Assembly (NCBI GenBank): GCA_946482385.1
Contig: CAMLRI010000149.1
Coordinates: 1 to 6,084 of the forward strand
Source of the DNA: an uncultured Cellvibrio sp.
Lineage (GTDB): Bacteria > Pseudomonadota > Gammaproteobacteria > Pseudomonadales > Cellvibrionaceae
Direction of reading: 5' to 3'
DNA length: 6,084 nucleotides
A program made the translations under genes and the position numbers. Positions 1-6,084 of the stretch are shown here, piece by piece (the stretch's first letter is position 1; the number at the start of each line of letters is the position of its first letter). The notes under the pieces were generated by a model, which saw only the letters and a list, made by a program, of their open reading frames with translations, was not told the DNA's origin and did not search any database.

Positions 1-1574
<1,574 letters not shown>

Positions 1575-1590
<16 letters not shown>

Positions 1591-2876
1591 GGCTTCGCCT
1601 CCATCAATGGCGGTTTACACAGCGCCAGTACCTGCGCCAGTTCCTGCTCCAACCACAGGGCAACCTGCCCTGCCGGCATGGGCCGCGCCAATAAAAAGCC
1701 TTGCGCCTGACGGCAGCCCAGGGTTCTTAATAAGTGTAATTGCTCCAGGGTTTCCACGCCTTCGGCAACACTGGTGATGCCCATGCGCCGGCCCATATCC
1801 ACCGCCGATTGCAAAATTTCGCGCACATGGGGCTGGCGGATCGCCCCCTGGACAAAACTGCGGTCGATTTTTAATTCGGTAAAGGGAAAGCGCGATAACT
1901 GCTGGAGCGACGAAAAACCTGTGCCGTAGTCGTCGATACTAAAACCAAAACCTTTTAAACGCAGGCGGCTGATGGTGGCCAGTGCCTGGGGCAAATCCAG
2001 CACCAGTGCGCTTTCGGTAATTTCAAAACTCAATTGGCGCGGGTTGATGCCAGCCTGGTTCACGCGCTGGATAATTTCACTCGCCAGGTCGGCCTGCTCC
2101 AGGCTGGTGGCGGAAAGGTTAATTGCCACATGGCTGCTAATGCCGGCGCGCTCCCAGCGGCGTATATCGCGCAACACCTGCTCCAACAGCGACAGGGTGA
2201 GCTGGTTGATCATGCCTTCCTGCTCAGCCAGGGGAATAAACTCGGCGGGGCTGTAATGGTTGCCCGATACCTCGGGCCAGCGCGCCAAGGCCTCCCAACC
2301 GATCAAACGCGGCTGCTGCAAACTGATTTTAGGCTGGTAGTAGGGAATAATTTCGCCCTGCAACAAAGCCTGGTGCAATTGCTGGCGGGTGGGTGGCGGG
2401 CGCTCATTGGCCAGGCTGGCAGCCGGCTCGGCCTTAGGGGCAAAAGTTTGCAGGGTTTCATAGAGGCGATCGGCATTGATGGGTTTGCGATGGGCGCCCA
2501 GCAGGCGAATTCCCATGGCTTCGGCCATGGTGGCCACCGCATTGATTAACACCTGGTCGGAACTGCTGAGCAAAATAATATCCGGGCATTCACTGGCGCC
2601 CTGCAAATGCTGCAGTACTTCTATGCCATCTAACCCCGGCAACTCCAAATCCAGCAACATAACCGCAGGCATTGGCGCTGTTTCCGCCAGCATTTTTAGC
2701 GCGGCGTGGCCATCGCCCGCCTCATAAATCGTTTCCAGGCCGAGGGTGCGCAGGCATTGCACAGCGCTGGCGCGCTGCAGCGCCGAATCGTCCACCACCA
2801 ATACACCGCGCGCGCGCAGCTCCGGCAGCGGCGCGCGCGCGGGGGATGAATGTTGTTCGCTGTCAAACGCAATCAT
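1575..2876 (-). CDS. REC-EAL response regulator, predicted c-di-GMP phosphodiesterase
   Basis: A 433-residue cytoplasmic two-domain protein. A receiver domain (about 23-145) has the acidic pair Asp29/Asp30, phospho-acceptor Asp76 in LLDLELPGLDG, Ser104/105 and Lys131-Pro132; the usual aromatic switch position appears to be Ala128. An EAL domain (about 165-412) follows. Its signature residues look intact: Glu195 in EALARW, Asn253 in INLS, Glu285 in FEITES, Asp315/Asp316 in IDDYGTGFSSL, Lys336 in LKIDRSFV, Glu372 in VAEGVET and the QGF motif at 392. Known EAL enzymes hydrolyse c-di-GMP to pGpG, so I infer an active phosphodiesterase gated by receiver phosphorylation. There is no GGDEF domain. 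The start at 2876 has AGAGG five bases upstream; earlier ATGs at 2948 and 2915 lack good sites, and the first overlaps cheR. It follows cheR by 46 bp and overlaps the kinase gene by 16 bp, so either CheA or that kinase may phosphorylate it. Confidence 0.93.
1598..1602 (-). promoter_or_regulatory. Ribosome binding site (GGAGG) of the histidine kinase
   Basis: A full GGAGG lies inside the last codons of the REC-EAL gene, seven bases before the ATT codon at 1588-1590. Upstream in the kinase frame a stop (TAA, 1615-1617) leaves only about a dozen codons, none ATG/GTG/TTG, before the first membrane helix. The ideal spacing is the main reason for choosing ATT as the start. The next candidates, CTG (1564-1566) and TTG (1558-1560), have no Shine-Dalgarno match and would cut into the membrane segment. 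Confidence 0.65.
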
Positions 2877-2881
2877 TGCCA

Positions 2882-2886
2882 CCTCT
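2882..2886 (-). promoter_or_regulatory. Ribosome binding site (AGAGG) of the REC-EAL gene
   Basis: AGAGG lies five bases before the ATG at 2874-2876. It fixes the start of the REC-EAL protein at MIAFDSEQ, rather than at in-frame ATGs 39 and 72 bases further upstream that have no comparable site. Confidence 0.65.
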
Positions 2887-2922
2887 AATGTTTGGTTTTC
2901 AGGCGCACCTGCCATTGCCCTG

Positions 2923-3747
2923 TTAGGCCGACACCCGCTGTTGCGCAAGCTGCTTGCGGTATACCGAGGGCACCTCTTGCACCAGGGGTAAATCCAGGCC
3001 CATCAGGGTTTCACAGTGGCCGAGGATCAACCAGCCATTGGGGCGCAGGTTGTTGATTAAATGGTTTAACACCCGCTGCTTGGTGGGTTGATCAAAATAA
3101 ATCAGCACATTGCGCAAAAAAATCACATCAAATGGCTGCGTTTCTTGCAGCGGCTGCAATAAATTGTGTTGGGCAAAACGCACCCGCGCGCGCAACTTGG
3201 GGTTAATAGCCAGCTGCCCGTCATATTCATTAACACCGCGCAGGCAGTAACTTTTTAAATAGGCCTGGGGCATATATTCCAAGCGCTCCATACGGTAATA
3301 ACCGCGCTCGGCATGCAGTAATACTTTGCGCGAAATATCGGTAGCAAGCAGGTCCCAATTGTTATTGCCCAGGTAGTCGTCGAGCACCATGGCCAGGCTG
3401 TAGGGCTCTTCACCGGTGGAGGCCGCGGCGCACCAAATACGCACCGGGCGGGTTTTTATCTCGGGCAATATGCTTTGCGCCAGGCGATTAAAATGCGCTG
3501 GCTCGCGAAAAAAATAGGTTTCGTTGGTGGTGAGCAAATCCAGCATAACCAAGCGCTCATCCGCACCGGCGTTGCTGTTGATGAATGCCAGATATTCCTC
3601 GTAGCCAGCGCAACCGGTTTCCTCCAGGCGACGCCAGAGACGGCCCGTAACCATGGTACTTTTTTCCGGCCCAATATTGATGCCAGCAACGCGATGCACA
3701 TACTCGCGTATTTGCTGAAAGCATTTGGGGCTAATAGCCATGTTCAC
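2923..3747 (-). CDS. cheR: Chemoreceptor glutamate methyltransferase CheR
   Basis: Transfers methyl groups from S-adenosylmethionine to receptor glutamates for sensory adaptation. The 274 residues match the family's usual size. The N-terminal helical domain (about 1-70) ends in TNETYFFRE (74-82), a CheR hallmark. The methyltransferase fold follows: RIWCAAASTGEEPYS (103-117) forms the SAM-binding loop, ATDIS has Asp137, and RNVLIYFD spans 212-219. The late GHCET (243-247) replaces the commoner GHSE. The beta-subdomain stretch YCLRGVNEYDGQLAI (167-181) has, as I recall it, the same spacing as the E. coli CheR loop that binds the receptor pentapeptide; an alignment is needed. The start is GTG at 3745-3747, with AGGGG ten bases upstream; ATG at 3739-3741 is the alternative and differs by two residues. 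The gene starts 44 bp after the MCP gene, which makes that receptor its natural substrate. Confidence 0.96.
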   Translation of the reverse strand: MNMAISPKCFQQIREYVHRVAGINIGPEKSTMVTGRLWRRLEETGCAGYEEYLAFINSNAGADERLVMLDLLTTNETYFFREPAHFNRLAQSILPEIKTRPVRIWCAAASTGEEPYSLAMVLDDYLGNNNWDLLATDISRKVLLHAERGYYRMERLEYMPQAYLKSYCLRGVNEYDGQLAINPKLRARVRFAQHNLLQPLQETQPFDVIFLRNVLIYFDQPTKQRVLNHLINNLRPNGWLILGHCETLMGLDLPLVQEVPSVYRKQLAQQRVSA

Positions 3748-3757
3748 AGCGCACTAA

Positions 3758-3762
3758 CCCCT
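3758..3762 (-). promoter_or_regulatory. Ribosome binding site (AGGGG) of cheR
   Basis: AGGGG sits ten bases before the GTG at 3745-3747 and sixteen before the next in-frame ATG at 3739-3741. The spacing favours the GTG start, although ten bases is slightly long. Confidence 0.45.
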
Positions 3763-3791
3763 GAAGTTGAAGGATTGATCCACATAGTTTT

Positions 3792-5519
3792 TTAAAAGCT
3801 CACAAAGTGTTCATTCAAATCATCGCCGTCGGTGTTTTTCGCTCCGCGAGGGCGCACAGGGGCATTGGTGTTGGTCTGAGTTTTGGCATTGGTACTGGTA
3901 TGAGTTTTGGTATTAGCAACAGGCTTGCGTGTTTCCACCGCCGGGCTATGAACTTTGCTGCTGGCTTTGGCGGAGCGCAGGCCACCACCCGGTTGCCCGG
4001 GGCGGCGTTGGGTTACCTGAAAAAATTCCATGGCCGATTTTAATTGCATGGCCTGGCTGCTCATTTCCTCGGAGGTTGCCGTTAATTCTTCTGAAGCTGC
4101 GGCATTGGTTTGGGTGGTGCGCGACAGTTCGCTGATGGCCAGGTTAATTTGATCCAGGCCTGTGCGCTGCTCTTGCGATGCCGCTGAAATTTCCTTGACC
4201 AAATCTGCGGTTTTGGCAATGGAGGGCACCATCTGTTCCAGCAGGCTGCCCGCCTGCTCGGCGGTGGCCACACTGTTAGTTGCCAAGGTGCCAATTTCCT
4301 GCGCAGCCACCTGGGAGCGCTCGGCCAGTTTGCGCACTTCGGTAGCCACTACCGCAAAACCGCGCCCGTGTTCGCCGGCGCGCCCCGCTTCAATGGCCGC
4401 ATTGAGTGCGAGCAAATTGGTTTGGTAGGCAATTTCATCAATGATGCTGATTTTATCGGCGATAGATTTCATCGCCTCCACAGTTTCGCGCACGGCCTTG
4501 CCGCCCTGCTGCGCATCTTTTGCCGATTGCGAGGCTATGCCATCGGTGACATTGGCGTTCTCGGCGTTTTGCGCAACGGTTGCGGAAATTTCTTCCATAG
4601 AGGCACTGGTTTCCTCCACCCCCGCCGCTTGCGAGGATGCGTTTTGGGCCAGGGTGTTGGAGGATGCAGATACTTGCTCCGAAGCAGCCGCCAGGGCGTC
4701 AGCCGAGCTGGCCACCTGGCCAATCACATCGGTCAAACGCTCGCGCATGGTGTTCATGGCCGCCAGCAAACTGCTGGTATCGCCTTCGCGCAATTGAATA
4801 TCCACGGTTAAATCGCCCTCGGCAATGCGCCCCACTACATCGCTGGCGTAATCGGGTTCGCCGCCCAATTGGCGGGTGATAATGCGGGTTACCAGCAGGC
4901 CAAAACCAATGGCCAATAACATAGCCGTAATAATTACGCCCGCCATGACCATACGCAATTGCGCCACTGTGGCCTCGCCGGCCGCATTGGCCTCGGCACC
5001 TTGGCGTTTGTTGTCTTCAATCAGGGCGGCGTAATTTTGTTCCAGCTCGTAGCTGGTCAGGCGCAAGTCGTTATCGCTGAGCAAGCCCGCCTCCGCTTTT
5101 TTGCCCGCCAGTAGCAATTCGCCCAACTGGGTGACCAATTGCAAATAGCGCTCGCGGTTCACATCCATTTTTTCCAGGATGGCAACTTCCTGCGCGGATA
5201 GTTTGGTGTCCCGGTATTTATCGAAAGACGCCTGGGCATTGGCCCAATGGTTCACCATGCGCTCTTGTGTGGCTTTGATATCCTCGGGATTTTGCGATGG
5301 CATACGCGTTACCGCGCGGGTGTACACCAAAAAGCGGCTGTAGGAATTGGATAGGTTTTCCATAGCGCCCAGGTTGTTGACGTACATGGCACTCATCAGG
5401 TCGCCAACCTTGACGATATTCGCCAAGCCATAAATACCCACTCCGGCGGTAATCACCGCCAGGGTCACAAAAGTTGTCAGGAGTTTTTTTGCCAGGCTGA
5501 GCTTCATATACCACTTCAT
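3792..5519 (-). CDS. Methyl-accepting chemotaxis protein, 4HB-HAMP-signalling type with C-terminal tether
   Basis: Inner-membrane chemoreceptor of 575 residues that would control CheA through CheW. Membrane segment 1 is about 13-33. A periplasmic, mostly helical sensor (34-189) resembles the four-helix-bundle class. Membrane segment 2 is 191-211. A HAMP domain (about 212-265) starts with [24 protein letters not shown]. The signalling hairpin runs from about 266 to 500, with its tip around 360-402 ([30 protein letters not shown]). Two stretches fit the methylation consensus: Glu302/303 and Glu477/478. Compared with remembered E. coli Tsr, each hairpin arm is one heptad shorter, which would be the 34H class. 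Residues 503-570 are a low-complexity linker containing an eight-residue repeat, and the last five residues are HFVSF. The start at 5519 follows AGAGG by eight bases; extension to 5567 would translate the spacer repeats. Ligand unknown. Confidence 0.96.
   Translation of the reverse strand: MKWYMKLSLAKKLLTTFVTLAVITAGVGIYGLANIVKVGDLMSAMYVNNLGAMENLSNSYSRFLVYTRAVTRMPSQNPEDIKATQERMVNHWANAQASFDKYRDTKLSAQEVAILEKMDVNRERYLQLVTQLGELLLAGKKAEAGLLSDNDLRLTSYELEQNYAALIEDNKRQGAEANAAGEATVAQLRMVMAGVIITAMLLAIGFGLLVTRIITRQLGGEPDYASDVVGRIAEGDLTVDIQLREGDTSSLLAAMNTMRERLTDVIGQVASSADALAAASEQVSASSNTLAQNASSQAAGVEETSASMEEISATVAQNAENANVTDGIASQSAKDAQQGGKAVRETVEAMKSIADKISIIDEIAYQTNLLALNAAIEAGRAGEHGRGFAVVATEVRKLAERSQVAAQEIGTLATNSVATAEQAGSLLEQMVPSIAKTADLVKEISAASQEQRTGLDQINLAISELSRTTQTNAAASEELTATSEEMSSQAMQLKSAMEFFQVTQRRPGQPGGGLRSAKASSKVHSPAVETRKPVANTKTHTSTNAKTQTNTNAPVRPRGAKNTDGDDLNEHFVSF
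3795..3809 (-). other. Codons for C-terminal HFVSF, possible CheR/CheB tether
   Basis: The MCP ends in HFVSF. It matches the relaxed tether pattern with aromatic residues at positions 2 and 5 (x-[HFYW]-x-x-[HFYW]); the classical enterobacterial version is NWETF. A long flexible linker precedes it, and the CheR gene follows directly. Binding is inferred: the sequence has no Trp at position 2 and no acidic residue at position 4, unlike the best-studied tethers. Confidence 0.45.
3861..3914 (-). repeat. 24-bp in-frame tandem repeat in the MCP linker
   Basis: Two adjacent 24-bp units (3891-3914 and 3867-3890) agree at 20 of 24 bases, and a 6-bp piece of a third unit follows (3861-3866). They encode NTKTHTST and NAKTQTNT, then NA (residues 536-553): a threonine/asparagine-rich, probably disordered stretch between the signalling hairpin and the C-terminal tether. 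Two of the four differences are silent or near-silent in effect, which suggests duplication followed by selection for composition rather than exact sequence. Confidence 0.8.
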
Positions 5520-5527
5520 TCCATGTT

Positions 5528-5532
5528 CCTCT
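5528..5532 (-). promoter_or_regulatory. Ribosome binding site (AGAGG) of the MCP gene
   Basis: AGAGG lies eight bases before the ATG at 5517-5519. Its first base is the last base of the downstream copy of the 12-bp direct repeat, so anything binding that repeat could affect translation initiation. It supports MKWYMKLSL as the true N-terminus. Confidence 0.65.
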
Positions 5533-5557
5533 GTGTGTGCAATCTTGTGTGTGCAAT
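5532..5557 (-). repeat. Perfect 12-bp direct repeat before the MCP gene
   Basis: Two identical copies of ATTGCACACACA (minus strand), at 5546-5557 and 5532-5543, are separated by two bases, giving a 14-bp period. The second copy runs into the ribosome binding site. They lie in a noncoding spacer. Possible roles are a binding site for an RNA- or DNA-binding regulator, or simply a local duplication of a CA-rich segment; the sequence alone does not decide. Confidence 0.8.
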
Positions 5558-5594
5558 AGCTGCGCACCGGCCAGTACAGCGGTTCGGTGCAGCT
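5558..5594 (-). repeat. Bulged inverted repeat (hairpin) in the spacer before the MCP gene
   Basis: Arms at 5585-5594 (AGCTGCACCG on the minus strand) and 5558-5569 (CGGTGCGCAGCT) can pair as ten base pairs with a two-base bulge, around a 15-base loop. No U-run follows, so it does not look like an intrinsic terminator. In an operon transcript it could be an RNA stability or processing element that sets MCP mRNA level relative to the upstream genes. Function is inferred. Confidence 0.55.
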
Positions 5595-5608
5595 GCCCTA
5601 GCTATTAA

Positions 5609-5752
5609 CTATAGCCCCGAATCCTCCTGGCCCAGGGGTTTCACCTCGGCCTCGGTTAAGGGCGCTTCTGCGGCGGGGCCCAGGGCCGCCAAGAGCTCTT
5701 TGGCCTCGCTCACCACACGCTGCAATTCCTGGTACATGGGATCTGTCTCCAT
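5609..5752 (-). CDS. Small hypothetical protein between CheY-like and MCP genes
   Basis: I do not recognise this 47-residue protein. It starts METDPMYQELQRVV and ends QEDSGL. Residues 6-23 would form an amphipathic helix (YQELQRVVSEAKELLAAL); the rest is Ala/Pro/Glu-rich, acidic and probably disordered. There is no signal peptide, membrane segment or cysteine. Its ATG is only three bases after the CheY-like stop codon, so translation could be coupled by reinitiation. A second in-frame ATG at 5735-5737 has GGAG nine bases upstream and would give 42 residues; the sequence does not decide between them. Codon use resembles the flanking genes, which argues that it is translated. Position suggests a chemosensory accessory role, for example binding the CheY-like protein or the MCP, but that is only inference. 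It could also be a chance ORF in a 147-bp gap. Confidence 0.6.
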   Translation of the reverse strand: METDPMYQELQRVVSEAKELLAALGPAAEAPLTEAEVKPLGQEDSGL

Positions 5753-5755
5753 CGC

Positions 5756-6084
5756 TTAGGCTACGAGTTTGGCCACGGCATCCAACAGGGTTGGCGGCTG
5801 GAAAGGTTTAACCACCCAGGCGCGCACACCGGCGGCCTTGCCCTCGGCTTTTTTGGCCTCGTCGGCCACGGTGGTTAGCATCACTATGGGCGTAAATTTA
5901 TAAGCGGCCAGTTGCTTGGCCTCTTGCGCAAAGCGGATGCCATCCATGACCGGCATGTTGACATCGGAAATAATCAGGTTGAATTTGCGCCCGTCGAGCT
6001 TGCTGAGGGCGTCTTTGCCGTCGCCGGCTTCGGTCACGTCGTAACCGGCAGCGCGCAGGGTCAGCGCCAGGGTTTGGCGCATGG
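5756..6084 (-). CDS. CheY-like single-domain response regulator (5' end outside window)
   Basis: A stand-alone receiver domain expected to be phosphorylated by CheA and to act by protein-protein contact. Counting from the methionine at 6080-6082, 108 residues are visible. The phospho-acceptor is Asp40 (bases 5963-5965) in IISDVNMPVMDG; Thr70/71 and Lys92 (VVKPF) supply the conserved hydroxyl and lysine. The CheY Tyr106 position holds Trp89. The protein ends right after the last receiver helix, so there is no output domain. That methionine is probably not the start: in this family MRQTL follows the DDS-x-S motif, the two preceding bases on the coding strand (CC) fit a Ser codon, and the beta1 strand with the acidic pair is missing. 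About 12-15 residues should lie past the right edge. Whether it controls flagellar motors, pili or another target cannot be told here, so no gene symbol is given. Confidence 0.93.
   Translation of the reverse strand, partial: MRQTLALTLRAAGYDVTEAGDGKDALSKLDGRKFNLIISDVNMPVMDGIRFAQEAKQLAAYKFTPIVMLTTVADEAKKAEGKAAGVRAWVVKPFQPPTLLDAVAKLVA

Noticed and set aside
2034..2549. Plus-strand ORF of 171 codons
   Set aside because: It lies opposite the REC-EAL coding region, whose motifs are intact, and the product resembles no family.
2877..2948. Longer REC-EAL form starting at 2948 and overlapping cheR
   Set aside because: It has no ribosome binding site, the extra residues lack similarity to a receiver domain, and there is a better site for the ATG at 2874-2876.
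5520..5567. N-terminal extension of the MCP to an upstream ATG
   Set aside because: It would translate the direct-repeat spacer and the ribosome binding site. The ATG at 5517-5519 has AGAGG at good spacing and starts a normal receptor N-terminus.
5546..5580. Possible sigma-54 promoter (TGG...TTGCA) in the spacer before the MCP
   Set aside because: The distance between candidate GG and GC elements is 12 or 16 bases instead of the required 10, so it does not fit.
5558..5594. Intrinsic terminator
   Set aside because: The inverted repeat is not followed by a T-run on the minus strand, and the downstream genes continue the same pathway.
6080..6082. ATG as the start of the CheY-like gene
   Set aside because: It falls at the methionine after the conserved DDSxS motif of receiver domains. 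Starting there would remove beta1 and the acidic pocket, so the true start is taken to be outside the window.

Overview
The window holds one unidirectional minus-strand gene cluster for chemosensory and c-di-GMP signalling. In transcription order (right to left) it contains: a CheY-like response regulator cut by the right edge; a 47-codon gene of unknown function; a transmembrane methyl-accepting chemotaxis protein (MCP); the chemoreceptor methyltransferase CheR; a REC-EAL response regulator predicted to degrade c-di-GMP; and a membrane sensor histidine kinase (periplasmic Cache-like domain, PAS, HisKA) cut by the left edge just after its phospho-accepting histidine. Gaps between genes are 3, 89, 44 and 46 bp, and the last two genes overlap by 16 bp. 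I see no intrinsic terminator and no convincing promoter, so the block reads as the middle of a longer operon whose promoter, and probably cheA/cheW/cheB, lie outside the window.

The sequence suggests a motile or surface-associated Gammaproteobacterium of moderate GC. The mix of GCC/CTG codons with frequent AAA/ATT/TTA codons reminds me of Cellvibrio and relatives. That genus-level impression is weak, because it comes from style and gene type only.

Region by region: 5756-6084 CheY-like; 5609-5752 small gene; 5520-5608 an 89-bp spacer with a bulged inverted repeat and a perfect 12-bp direct repeat ending at the MCP ribosome binding site; 3792-5519 MCP; 2923-3747 CheR; 1575-2876 REC-EAL; 1-1590 kinase.

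Inferred workings: the MCP senses a periplasmic signal and is methylated by the adjacent CheR, possibly recruited through a C-terminal aromatic tether (HFVSF) on a repeat-rich linker. CheY-like and REC-EAL are two candidate phosphorylation outputs, one protein-protein and one acting through c-di-GMP. The terminal kinase would add a second membrane input, perhaps onto the REC-EAL protein. The most unusual points are the kinase start, which seems to be an AUU codon behind a perfect GGAGG, the unrecognised small gene, the MCP tail, and the structured spacer before the MCP.
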